Assembly (NCBI GenBank): GCA_018432235.1
Contig: JAHDLO010000061.1
Coordinates: 1-53,324 of the forward strand
Source: Clostridiaceae bacterium
GTDB lineage: Bacteria; Bacillota; Clostridia; Peptostreptococcales; Natronincolaceae
DNA length: 53,324 bases
Direction: 5' to 3'
In this document: piece by piece, positions 1 to 8,519 of the stretch
Position numbering within the stretch: the first letter of the stretch is position 1
Layout: the number at the start of each line of letters is the position of its first letter
Made by a program: the position numbers and the translations under genes
Notes under the pieces: model-generated
Database searches by the model: none
What the model saw: the letters and a program-made list of their open reading frames with translations, nothing else
What the model was told of the DNA's origin: nothing

Positions 1-1
1 C

Positions 2-430
2 CAAGGATTGACCAGAGCAGAGGCCTCCACAGTTATAGTAAGAGTATTTGATGAGGCAGAGAGGATATTGCCGCCAGTGCCTGTAGCAACCAGTGAAACC
101 AAGAAAATAGAGGAGGCTATAAGCAACCCTTCTGCTATAGGAAAAAGCTTCAGAATAACTAACGCTCAGATATTTTCAGTAAATCCTTATGAAACAGAAC
201 TATTTGCAGGACCTACAACCACTTTCATTAAGGCAAAAGGGTTAAACACTCTATATATAATTATAGATAGTAAAATTATGGAGATAATGAATTCTTACCC
301 TAATCCTGATGGTTTTAGATATCATGCTTTGCCTGATAATATTCAGATAACCGAAATTGATCAATTTGGAGCGGTGGAATTAACAAGCGACACAATGATT
401 ATAATACCTAATCCGTATAAAAAGAGGTGA
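2..430 (+). CDS. SLH-domain surface protein, C-terminal part (5' truncated by window)
   Basis: The reading frame is open to the left edge, so the TTG at 8 is not a real start. The first residues (GLTRAEASTVIVRVFDEA) match the end of an S-layer homology repeat, the module that anchors proteins to cell-wall polymers. The ~110 residues after it are an unrecognised extracellular tail. The gene ends 4 nt before the next one and all four genes to 5322 share a strand with short gaps, so they probably form one transcript for envelope proteins. SLH assignment is firm in pattern although only its last helix is visible. Confidence 0.65.
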   Translation, partial: QGLTRAEASTVIVRVFDEAERILPPVPVATSETKKIEEAISNPSAIGKSFRITNAQIFSVNPYETELFAGPTTTFIKAKGLNTLYIIIDSKIMEIMNSYPNPDGFRYHALPDNIQITEIDQFGAVELTSDTMIIIPNPYKKR

Positions 431-434
431 AAAT

Positions 435-1610
435 GTGAAAAAACTAACCTTATTCTTAATTCTATCTATATTAATTTTTAGCACTGTTGTAGGTAATAGT
501 GCTGAGCTACAGAGTTATGTTACTCATTATAGATTAGATACAGGGGTTATCTTTGTCTGGAAGAATTCTGCTGGGGTATGGCAGGATGGAGAACCAGGAA
601 AAAATTATACCTCTGGCTATACATTAGATTTGGCCAGAAATATTAATCCTAGTGATATATATGATGTTTGTGTGTATCCATATAGTCTTGATTCTTATTA
701 TTTTGAATCAGAGAACTTTTTATGGTTTCCAACTCTATATGCTACAAATAAAGAGGAATATAACCTGAATTATTATCTAACAGCATCTAATAACATAAAA
801 AATGTTGTTGCAAATTACAATAATCAAACTGGCAGTCTCCAAGTAATATATACTGCCGATTTATTGCCAGTAGAAACCTTATTTAACGTAAAACAAACAT
901 TGAATACTACCAACGGTGAACAAATAATATACAACTACATGGGCTTAACACCTGAAACGGCTCCTGCGGACCTTAAAGCAGCATTGGAGGAGGTTAAGAC
1001 CTTTCATCCCAACGTAGAAGGCTACCTCTACTTCGTCCCAACAATAATTGAATATAAGGTCAAAAAAACCATCGACATAGAAGCTATGAATGCTATTCGC
1101 TATCTTTTCTCCACCTTCAACGACTATACCATCAACCGGACTGCCAATACGAAAAATCATACCTTCTGGATGCTGGCCCCTGAATACCCCACCGGGGTTA
1201 CGGATGAATTTCTAGTGGAGGTAAGAAGCCATGTGATTAATACTGATACAGGAATACTGGAACGAAGAGTAAATCCCATTACCCATATTGAGTTTAACGA
1301 AAACCAGGTTGTGCAGACGGTTAATTTTATAGCCGACGGCACTCCCATAGATGCCACCATATGGCGAAAGGGAATAGAAAGAGCCGACATATCAGAGGTC
1401 TTTAAGCAGCAGTTCTTCAGGGGCTATACAAAGGAGCATAATGGCGAAACCTATTACTTCTATCAATATTATCAATCAGCAGCAGATGGAGAAATGTATC
1501 CCATAAAAAAAGCCTTTGAAAAGGTGCCATCAGCCAATACACAGAGCTTTATAGGGAGATATGGTTTTACAAATATAGACGATTATGAATATAGGGTTCT
1601 GAATCCCTAG
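435..1610 (+). CDS. secreted protein of unknown function
   Basis: 391 residues starting at a GTG with AAAGAGGTG upstream. An N-terminal signal peptide is clear: KK, then a hydrophobic run to about residue 20, then NSAEL. The mature part is rich in Tyr, Asn and Thr, with no catalytic motif or named domain that I recognise. It lies between an SLH-domain protein and a stalk-domain protein, so an exported or surface-associated role is likely. The function is unknown. Confidence 0.7.
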   Translation: MKKLTLFLILSILIFSTVVGNSAELQSYVTHYRLDTGVIFVWKNSAGVWQDGEPGKNYTSGYTLDLARNINPSDIYDVCVYPYSLDSYYFESENFLWFPTLYATNKEEYNLNYYLTASNNIKNVVANYNNQTGSLQVIYTADLLPVETLFNVKQTLNTTNGEQIIYNYMGLTPETAPADLKAALEEVKTFHPNVEGYLYFVPTIIEYKVKKTIDIEAMNAIRYLFSTFNDYTINRTANTKNHTFWMLAPEYPTGVTDEFLVEVRSHVINTDTGILERRVNPITHIEFNENQVVQTVNFIADGTPIDATIWRKGIERADISEVFKQQFFRGYTKEHNGETYYFYQYYQSAADGEMYPIKKAFEKVPSANTQSFIGRYGFTNIDDYEYRVLNP

Positions 1611-1625
1611 AAAAGGAGGCTTTAC

Positions 1626-2429
1626 ATGAAATACATAAGAGTTATGGTCTTATGCCTTATTATTATAATATTATCAGTGGCATTGGTGTTTGCAAGCCAA
1701 GAAGTCAGTATATCAGAAACACACCAAATGGAGTTTTCAAACCCTAATATACTGGCTGAGCTGATGCTCCAAATGAAGAACGGGACCACCGAGACCTATA
1801 TGGTATATAAAAGTCCATTTGTAGACGAAGTACAGCAGCTGGAATCCTCCATACGCTTTATTTATGAGCTTCAGTTGGATGTAATAGAGATTATCTCAGT
1901 CAATGGTATAGCCTTAAAGGATACAAGCTACAGCGCATATTCCGGACCAATCAACAGGAGCAAAACCAGCAGCTCAGAGGAGGAATACACCAAAGGAAAA
2001 AACCTTGACATGCTGGAAAGGGACACTGATGCCTCAAAGAATAACGCCCCAAGAGAAGAAGCGAAAAGGACGGCCTTCGTACTTGTGGATGGTGTACCTT
2101 TACAAACAGATGCAGAGGCTTTCATTTTAAACGGCAGGACAATGGTGCCCTTCAGGGCCATAGGGGAAGCTTTAAATGCAGAGGTGGGCTTCAGCTTTAT
2201 AAATGAAGGTCTAAGAGTGGTATGGGCCATCCGCTACCACACCAAAATAGATTTAAATATAGGAGATTACCGTATATTTAAGGAAGGCAGACATATATTC
2301 ATGGATCAACCCCCTGTACTAAAGGAGGGAAGGACCTTTGTGCCGGTAAGATATATAGCAGAGCTCTTTGATTGCAGGGTAGAGTGGGAGGAGTCCACTT
2401 CTACAGTGAAAATACATACAAGGAAATAA
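1626..2429 (+). CDS. secreted stalk-domain (copper amine oxidase N-terminal-like) protein
   Basis: 267 residues; SD AAAAGGAGGC before the ATG. A signal peptide covers roughly residues 1-25. The C-terminal ~110 residues carry the typical stalk/Cu_amine_oxidN1 pattern: VDGVPLQTDAEAFILNGRTM, then VPFRAIGEALNAEVGF, and a second half with RTFVPVRYIAELF and a terminal VEW...STVKIH strand. This domain is common in exported clostridial proteins and is thought to be a non-catalytic attachment module. The middle (about 80-155) is charged and low complexity, probably a linker. No enzymatic domain is present. Confidence 0.75.
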   Translation: MKYIRVMVLCLIIIILSVALVFASQEVSISETHQMEFSNPNILAELMLQMKNGTTETYMVYKSPFVDEVQQLESSIRFIYELQLDVIEIISVNGIALKDTSYSAYSGPINRSKTSSSEEEYTKGKNLDMLERDTDASKNNAPREEAKRTAFVLVDGVPLQTDAEAFILNGRTMVPFRAIGEALNAEVGFSFINEGLRVVWAIRYHTKIDLNIGDYRIFKEGRHIFMDQPPVLKEGRTFVPVRYIAELFDCRVEWEESTSTVKIHTRK

Positions 2430-2475
2430 AATAAATATCCTTAGGAAATCGGAGTTTAAACAAAGGAGGAGGCTA

Positions 2476-5322
2476 ATGAAGCAGCTTTTGAAACGAAAAG
2501 GTCTAATAACCCTCATATTGCTGATGTTGTTAATAGGCAGTAATATGATACATGCCTACGGTTTTACAATTGGAGGAATAGATTATATAAGAACTCAAGG
2601 TGAGGTAGTTGCCTACGGAGGCAATCTATGGAGAGATAACTATTCTAAAGGAACGGCTATATTTCCGCTGTCGGAGGCATGGGGTCCAGTGGAGGTAGGC
2701 TTAACAGAGGGACAGCCCCTTGTTATAGATGGCATAATATTTACACTGGGAGATAAAAGCCTTAAGGCTATAAATAAAGAAAATGGTCGAGTATTAAGAA
2801 CATATAATATGCCAACAATAAACCCTAATTTTAATCCTGCCAGTCTGTTTGCAATTAAGCATTCAAATGCCAGCTATCAATTAATAGCGCCCTCAAAGGA
2901 TGGTAAGGTAGTAAGCATCAGCGTCAATGTAGTCAGAAACAGCGACAGCAGTATTGTAGGCTTAAGCTTTACTAACCATTGGCAGTTTGATGCTGTACAG
3001 CTAAACATTAATGGAGAGCGGGCAGCCCAGTTCCTTACTCAGACAGTCACAATACTTAAGGATGCAAATTCGATGTTGGATAATATTTACATAGGCTTCG
3101 GAACCTATAACGGGCATTTGGTGGTTCTGGATTCGCAAAATGGTAGATTAGCTACAAATGGGAGTCTCGAATTCGACAGCATATTAGGAAGCAGTGGGGG
3201 AATAGTCTATCGAGACTTTGCAGACATAATCCTGTCTAAAAATAATATTTCCTCAGGTGGCTTTGTAGGAGGCGTCGTGCATAATGGGGTCTTGAATCTA
3301 AGGCTGGGAGTTGATAAGCAAATACATTCAGAAGGCATCATCGGCCCCATGGCCTATGCCGTGATTGACAACATAAGCACTGGTGGCACCAGTGGTATGC
3401 TGGTGGCACAGGATAAGCTAGGAAGAATTATCGGCTATAATACCACTGAAAATGAATTACTCTTTATTATTGACAAGTATCAGGGCGCAGCCTCCATCAA
3501 CAGCATTGCCATAGCAGGTAAATACTTGCTAGTAACTCTTGCAGAGGATGGTGAGGGCAGAGCAAGGGTTGTCTGCATAAATTATGAGAATGCCATAGAG
3601 GCCGCTCAATATGATCATGATAAGCTTGCCAATTCATCCTTTGTTTTTGAAGAGCTCGCTGCTGCGCATACATATTCAGGAGCGATTGCGCTATCGGTGG
3701 CGGAGCAAGAGTTTGATAGCTTCGGAAATATTAAGGAGGTTATCTTCAGGGAGGTATTTTTAACTGCTAATAGATCAACTGACACTAATGAAAGTAATCT
3801 GCAAATGTTTTATCTGGATCAATATAATTCAATTTCAAAAAGACCACTGCCGGTGCCCTACGCCTTCCAGACAGAGGAATTGCCAGGAGTCTATAAAACC
3901 GGTGCTGGTATTCATATAGCAGGAGGCATACATTCCCAGCTATCCTATGGTGGCGGTTTTCTTATGTTTGTTGACGGCAAAGGTTATCTACACGCTTACA
4001 CGGCGGTAAAGGAAAACAATCTGGCCTTGGTTAATTTTGAAAATAGCAGTGATTTGCTGGAGAGAGGGAAGACCTATACGGCAGTAGTGGACGTTGTAAA
4101 CTACACTGGAGAGCATCAAGAGAATATACCAATAGAATACTGGATAAATGAAGAAAAAATCCATGAGGGCAGAGTAAACTTTGGACCAGATGGGATAACG
4201 GTTAACTTTCAGTATACACTTCCGATGGATTATGAGGGTGACAGCCTAAAGCTGGAAGTGAGGCTGAATATGCAGAATCCAAGAGTGTTGGAGGAGATAA
4301 CCTACGATGACAATACAGCCACCCTTATGATGGCGGTGGCTAAGCTGGAGGAGCTTGACTTAGAGGTCACCAGAATAACCCACAGCTCCTTCTACAGAGG
4401 ACAATATGGGATGGTAAATGTTCATGTAAGGAATAACTCAGACAAAATCATAAACAATCCAGCGGTACCGGTGAGATTGCAAATAGCAGGAACTACGGTG
4501 CAGATGACGGAGCGGATTAATCTAGGTCCCAATGGCTCAACCACCATAAGCTTTAGGCTGCAGGTACCAGATGCCTTAATGAGCTTCAACATAATAGGAG
4601 AAATAAATCACACAAGAATATATGAAGAAACCGACTACAGCAATAATGTAAAACAGGTTACAGCCAATATCATTAATCCCAATATAATATCTGGCTGCAT
4701 TCCAGCATCAACAACTTGGACGGAGTATCGTACTGTCTCAGAATATTCATCGGGCGCTATAATCGCGAATCACTACGAAGACCGCTTCTCACATTATGAA
4801 TATTACGATGGTCCACAGATAGGAACAGATTCTAGTGGGAATCCGATTTATCAGCAGATTTCAGAAGCAATTTATGTGCCTGTGCTGGTAGGATATACGG
4901 TAAGATTTAATGCTCAGCTGAATGCTTCAGTCAATGTTACACCAAAAACCATCAAGGCAGGCTATGGTATAGAGGTGACGGCAAACAGCTCTGTATCCAC
5001 TAACTATGACAAGCCCTATAAGTTAACCAATATCCAAAATATCTATGTCAGCTTCCCTGATAAGGCTACTCCGGTCATGCTGGTGCCACAGGGTAACACT
5101 TCGTCTATAGGCACATTGACATGGACTTTGCCCTCTAATTCCCAGTCAGTATTTGGTGAACGCAAGCACTATATACCGGTAGAATGGGCTGACGGGAATT
5201 ATCAAGTGAAGCTAAGCCTTCAGAATGCCATAACGCCGGCAGATAGTCTGTGTCAGGATGTGGTGGACACCATAGTAATATCTGGACAAATGTACGAGGA
5301 TGATCATACTGGAATAAGATAG
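2476..5322 (+). CDS. large secreted protein with beta-propeller-like N-half and CARDB-like domains
   Basis: 948 residues; strong SD AAAGGAGGAGG before the ATG. Residues ~1-28 form a signal peptide. The N-terminal half has repeated PQQ/WD-like strands with the GxxxxLDSQNGRL and KAINKENGRVLRTYN type of turn, suggesting a beta-propeller (inference). Around residues 515-720 are two tandem CARDB-like adhesion modules (YTAVVDVVNYTGE... and MVNVHVRNNSDKIINNPAVP..., each followed by an N-x-G or D-x-x turn). The C-terminal ~220 residues are unassigned. A terminator follows, making this the last gene of the surface-protein run. Confidence 0.65.
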   Translation: MKQLLKRKGLITLILLMLLIGSNMIHAYGFTIGGIDYIRTQGEVVAYGGNLWRDNYSKGTAIFPLSEAWGPVEVGLTEGQPLVIDGIIFTLGDKSLKAINKENGRVLRTYNMPTINPNFNPASLFAIKHSNASYQLIAPSKDGKVVSISVNVVRNSDSSIVGLSFTNHWQFDAVQLNINGERAAQFLTQTVTILKDANSMLDNIYIGFGTYNGHLVVLDSQNGRLATNGSLEFDSILGSSGGIVYRDFADIILSKNNISSGGFVGGVVHNGVLNLRLGVDKQIHSEGIIGPMAYAVIDNISTGGTSGMLVAQDKLGRIIGYNTTENELLFIIDKYQGAASINSIAIAGKYLLVTLAEDGEGRARVVCINYENAIEAAQYDHDKLANSSFVFEELAAAHTYSGAIALSVAEQEFDSFGNIKEVIFREVFLTANRSTDTNESNLQMFYLDQYNSISKRPLPVPYAFQTEELPGVYKTGAGIHIAGGIHSQLSYGGGFLMFVDGKGYLHAYTAVKENNLALVNFENSSDLLERGKTYTAVVDVVNYTGEHQENIPIEYWINEEKIHEGRVNFGPDGITVNFQYTLPMDYEGDSLKLEVRLNMQNPRVLEEITYDDNTATLMMAVAKLEELDLEVTRITHSSFYRGQYGMVNVHVRNNSDKIINNPAVPVRLQIAGTTVQMTERINLGPNGSTTISFRLQVPDALMSFNIIGEINHTRIYEETDYSNNVKQVTANIINPNIISGCIPASTTWTEYRTVSEYSSGAIIANHYEDRFSHYEYYDGPQIGTDSSGNPIYQQISEAIYVPVLVGYTVRFNAQLNASVNVTPKTIKAGYGIEVTANSSVSTNYDKPYKLTNIQNIYVSFPDKATPVMLVPQGNTSSIGTLTWTLPSNSQSVFGERKHYIPVEWADGNYQVKLSLQNAITPADSLCQDVVDTIVISGQMYEDDHTGIR

Positions 5323-5359
5323 TATCAAAAACGACACTATGTCTTAGAGTAGTATATAA

Positions 5360-5400
5360 AAAAAGGAAGCGGATAATGATATAAACCGCTTCCTTTTTCT
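5360..5400 (+). terminator. intrinsic terminator after the surface-protein operon
   Basis: Perfect 13-bp stem: AAAAAGGAAGCGG (5360-5372) pairs with CCGCTTCCTTTTT (5386-5398) across a 13-nt loop, ending in a T tract. Confidence 0.9.
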
Positions 5401-5475
5401 TGGAATAAAAAACGAAGGTCAAGCATATACACCTTAGTAGAATTCACATGTGCTCCTTGAATACAATAAAATTAG

Positions 5476-5503
5476 TTGACAGTCCCTATTTAGTTGATAT
5501 AAT
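5476..5503 (+). promoter_or_regulatory. sigma-A-type promoter for obgE
   Basis: TTGACA at 5476-5481 and TATAAT at 5498-5503 with a 16-bp spacer, both perfect consensus. It lies about 110 bp before the obgE start in the only non-coding gap upstream of it. Confidence 0.8.
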
Positions 5504-5614
5504 AAAATTGTTGAATAAAACTAGGCAAATAAGTTAAAGTATATTATAAATACTACTTTTTAGTGTCTTGTGTCATCTGAAAATAGGTATTTATAAAATT
5601 ATAAGGGTGATGAA

Positions 5615-6898
5615 ATGTTTATTGATGTTGCAAAAATAAGTCTGAAGGCAGGTAAGGGCGGTAACGGCTCTGCATCCTTCAGAAAGGAATTATATGTTCC
5701 CGCAGGCGGTCCTGATGGCGGTGACGGAGGAAAAGGCGGAAGCATAATTTTTGAAGTTGATGAGGGTATGAGAACTTTAATGGACTTCAGATATAAAAAG
5801 AGCTATACGGCTGAACATGGCGAGGATGGCAAGGGAAGAAAATGCTTTGGACGAGATGGAAAGGATCTAGTATTAAAGGTACCGCCGGGGACGACTATTA
5901 AAAATGAGCAAACAGGTGAAATTATAGCAGACCTGGTGGAAAAGGGTGATAGCAAGGTTATTGCCAAAGGTGGTAAAGGCGGTAAAGGTAATGTCCATTT
6001 TACCTCCTCCACAAGACAGGCACCAAACTTTGCTATAGCCGGTGCCCACGGTGATGAGCTGACCGTTATTTTAGAGCTGAAGATGATTGCTGATGTAGGC
6101 TTAATTGGATTCCCTAATGTAGGGAAATCAACCCTTCTATCTGTAGTAACCAGCGCAACACCGAAAATAGCCAACTACCATTTTACCACTATAACACCAA
6201 ATCTTGGAGTTGTTAAAACTAAATACGGGGATAGCTTTGTATTGGCAGACATTCCGGGTTTAATTGAAGGCGCCCACGAGGGTGTCGGCTTGGGACACGA
6301 CTTTTTAAGGCATGTTGAAAGAACAAAGCTTCTTATTCATGTCATTGATGTTGCGGCAGTAGAGGGAAGGGATCCGTTGGAGGACTTTGAAAAGATAAAC
6401 AGCGAGCTGGAGCTCTACAATACCAAGCTTAGTAAGAGAACACAAATAGTTGCAGCAAATAAGGTAGACATACCTTCTGCTGATGAGCATTTAACCAGAC
6501 TTACCGAAGCCTTAAAGGAAAAGGGGATAGCGGTATTCCCTATATCAGCCGCCACCCGTAAGGGCTTGGACGACTTGATCGTTTATGCAGCTAAGAAGCT
6601 GAAGGAGCTGGAGGCACAGCCACCTGAGGAAGAGGAAGTTGAAGAGGAAAAGGTTTACCAGTTTGAGCCAGAGGAAGAAAAACTATTCACCATAAGAAGA
6701 GAAAATAATACCTATATTATAGAAGGTAAATTTATCGAAAGACTAATTTACTCTACTAATTTTGACGATTCAGATTCATTAGCCTATTTTCAAAAAGTAC
6801 TTAGAAAGAGGGGAATCATCGATGAATTAAAGGAAAAGGGTATTCAAGAGGGTGATTTAGTAAAAATTTACGAAGTTGAGTTTGAGTATTATGATTAA
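5615..6898 (+). CDS. obgE: Obg family GTPase ObgE/CgtA
   Basis: 427 residues, the normal length. Order: glycine-rich Obg fold (1-158, GKGGNGSASFRKELYVPAGG...), G domain from ~165 with the P-loop GFPNVGKST, switch II DIPGLIEGAHEGVGLG and the NKVD base-specificity motif, an acidic linker (~335-350), then an OCT domain. The family binds the 50S subunit, assists its assembly and links GTP/ppGpp levels to growth and sporulation. Unusually, rplU and rpmA do not precede it; it has its own promoter. Downstream it is followed closely by a 63-residue ORF and yhbY. Confidence 0.97.
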   Translation: MFIDVAKISLKAGKGGNGSASFRKELYVPAGGPDGGDGGKGGSIIFEVDEGMRTLMDFRYKKSYTAEHGEDGKGRKCFGRDGKDLVLKVPPGTTIKNEQTGEIIADLVEKGDSKVIAKGGKGGKGNVHFTSSTRQAPNFAIAGAHGDELTVILELKMIADVGLIGFPNVGKSTLLSVVTSATPKIANYHFTTITPNLGVVKTKYGDSFVLADIPGLIEGAHEGVGLGHDFLRHVERTKLLIHVIDVAAVEGRDPLEDFEKINSELELYNTKLSKRTQIVAANKVDIPSADEHLTRLTEALKEKGIAVFPISAATRKGLDDLIVYAAKKLKELEAQPPEEEEVEEEKVYQFEPEEEKLFTIRRENNTYIIEGKFIERLIYSTNFDDSDSLAYFQKVLRKRGIIDELKEKGIQEGDLVKIYEVEFEYYD

Positions 6899-6921
6899 GA
6901 GACGGGGGTCAAGTAATCTTT

Positions 6922-7113
6922 ATGAACTGTATCAATTGTGAAAATTGTAAATTGGATGCAAAAACTTATTTTTGTATAGCCCAAAACGACTTTGTAATCA
7001 AGGAAGAATCCTTGGCAGACGCTGTAACCGAAAAGGTAAGGGCTGGCTGGAAAAAGGGTGTTAAAGAATACGAAATTCATCGAAGAAAAGCAAGAAAAGA
7101 AGTCGAGGTTTAA
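6922..7113 (+). CDS. small Cys-rich conserved protein downstream of obgE
   Basis: 63 residues beginning MNCINCENCKLDAKTYFC: four cysteines in C-x2-C-x2-C-x8-C spacing near the N-terminus could hold a metal (inference), followed by a basic C-terminus (RRKARKE). It lies 23 bp after obgE and 18 bp before yhbY, so it is probably cotranscribed and translationally close. I do not recognise a named family; position beside two ribosome-associated genes hints at an RNA- or ribosome-related role only weakly. Confidence 0.7.
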   Translation: MNCINCENCKLDAKTYFCIAQNDFVIKEESLADAVTEKVRAGWKKGVKEYEIHRRKARKEVEV

Positions 7114-7131
7114 TAGAAAAGGAGCAGTATA

Positions 7132-7428
7132 ATGTTAACTGGAAAGCAAAGAAGCTATCTTAAGGGATTGGCAAATTCGGAAAAGGCAATAACACAGGTT
7201 GGTAAGGCAGGAATAACCGAGAGCTTTATCGAGCAATTGGACCTGGCTTTAGAGGCAAGAGAGCTGGTTAAGGTAACAGTTTTAGAAAATAGCCTATTGG
7301 ATACAAAGGAAACAGCGAATGAGGTGGCACAGCTGCTAAATGCTGAATTCGTACAAGCGATAGGAAGCAAGTTCACTGTCTATAGACAGTCCAGTAAGAA
7401 TCCTAAAATTCAATTACCTAGGAACTAG
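7132..7428 (+). CDS. yhbY: YhbY family ribosome-assembly RNA-binding protein
   Basis: 98 residues, the usual length for a stand-alone CRM/YhbY domain. N-terminal LTGKQRSYLKGLANSEKAIT and the following QVGKAGITESF loop are the family signature, and the GSKFTVYR strand near the C-terminus is also typical. YhbY binds the 50S precursor and works with GTPases such as ObgE in assembly, which fits its position just after obgE. SD AAAGGAGCAG precedes the ATG. Confidence 0.93.
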   Translation: MLTGKQRSYLKGLANSEKAITQVGKAGITESFIEQLDLALEARELVKVTVLENSLLDTKETANEVAQLLNAEFVQAIGSKFTVYRQSSKNPKIQLPRN

Positions 7429-7486
7429 TTTTAATTTATTTAATCTAATTTATTCTGTTTTATATGTAAAAAATTGGAGACAGATG

Positions 7487-7608
7487 TTTACACAACAGAT
7501 ATTTGTGATATAATAAAGAAAAGGCAATCGTACCGCATGTGCGGTTGCCGCTTAGGGATTAATTAAAGAAATTAATCACCCTGCGTGCGAGGCAGGGTGA
7601 TTATCTTT
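7487..7608 (+). ncRNA. putative small structured RNA with own promoter and terminator
   Basis: A promoter (TTTACA 7487-7492, 16-bp spacer, TATAAT 7509-7514) drives a ~90-nt non-coding stretch. It folds as a nested hairpin GGCAA/TTGCC enclosing CCGCA/TGCGG (7523-7549), then an AT hairpin, then a terminator with stem AATCACCCTGC (7574-7584) / GCAGGGTGATT (7592-7602) and TCTTTTTT. There is no ORF inside. The layout resembles type I antitoxin RNAs or other short regulators. The family name is unknown to me. Confidence 0.55.
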
Positions 7609-7749
7609 TTTGTCTTAATATTGCCTCAAAGAGAGCAATTATTAAAGTTTCAACGAGGATACTTGATTTATCACTTAAATAATGATTAAAAATGTTGCAT
7701 CTAATATGACCCTACTATAAAGGGTCATTAATTTTCTCAAAAAGCAAAA

Positions 7750-7776
7750 TAAAAAAGAACCCAATAGGATTCTTTT
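7750..7776 (-). terminator. terminator of rpsT (minus strand)
   Basis: On the minus strand AAAAGAATCC, a TATT loop, and GGGTTCTTTTTT form a hairpin with a T tract about 60 bp after the rpsT stop. The plus strand shows the mirror, so it may work both ways. Two further small palindromes (7707-7728 and 7784-7800) lie beside it. Confidence 0.75.
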
Positions 7777-7836
7777 GTATCTCAGCATACGATGTATGCT
7801 TATTTTTGTTTGAACCAAGACACGGTTTTTGGGGTA

Positions 7837-8100
7837 TTACATAGCTTTGTTTAATCTAGTTGCAAGCCTTGAAACTTTTCTTGATGCCTTAGACTTATGA
7901 ATAACTCCTTTAGCAGCTGCTTGATGAAGTTTTTTCTCAACAAATCTTAATTTCGCCTTAGCATCCTCAAAATTTCCAGCAGCAATAGCCTCGTCGAATC
8001 TTCTTACAGCTGTCTTAAGAGAAGACTTAACCATTCTATTTCTAGCGGTTTTTTTAGCTATAACCTTGATTCTTTTCATTGCTGATTTAATATTTGCCAA
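7837..8100 (-). CDS. rpsT: 30S ribosomal protein S20
   Basis: About 87 residues from a TTG at 8100 (minus strand), giving MANIKSAMKRIKVIAKKTAR, the canonical S20 N-terminus; SD GGGGGTG sits 6 nt before it, so the in-frame GTG at 8109, which lies inside that SD, is rejected. S20 is an early 16S-binding protein of the small subunit. It is monocistronic here and the only clear minus-strand gene in the window. A TATAAT-like -10 is readable on the minus strand near 8170. Confidence 0.95.
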   Translation of the reverse strand: MANIKSAMKRIKVIAKKTARNRMVKSSLKTAVRRFDEAIAAGNFEDAKAKLRFVEKKLHQAAAKGVIHKSKASRKVSRLATRLNKAM

Positions 8101-8519
8101 TATGTTCACCCCCTTACGTGGTCACTAACACAGTAATTTTACCAAATATGAGAATAGAAAGCAAGAAAAATATTATAATTCATTTATTTCCATAATAACT
8201 ACATAATATTCAGAGAATTCTATTATTGCATGCAATCCTATCATCATATCTAAATGGAATAATTAGTGTATCCTAGTAACTTGCGTCACTTAAATCATTG
8301 GATAGCTCCCTGTAAAATTTCCCTGTAGCTTTTTGTCGTCAGTCGCAATATGACTCGCCATGATTTTCGCCTTCGCCACTTTAGAAGAAAAGCTTCTCGT
8401 GGAATAATCTAAGTTTTTAAATGCGACGTAGCACTAGTATATCAAATTCTAATAAAATAATGAAATATAATTTGTGTTTTTATCAGATAATATTAAAAAG
8501 AATTTAAAGAGGTGAGCCT
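8101..8519. other. intergenic region between divergent rpsT and gpr
   Basis: About 420 bp with no convincing ORF on either strand. It must contain the rpsT promoter (minus) and the gpr promoter (plus, expected to be forespore sigma-G type). I cannot place a convincing sigma-G -35/-10 pair. Weak short inverted repeats occur around 8325-8400, but no terminator-like structure. Confidence 0.6.

Noticed and set aside
8280..8420. Possible repeat or RNA between rpsT and gpr
   Set aside because: Short GTCG/CGAC-type complementarities exist but no stable stem, promoter or terminator could be defined.
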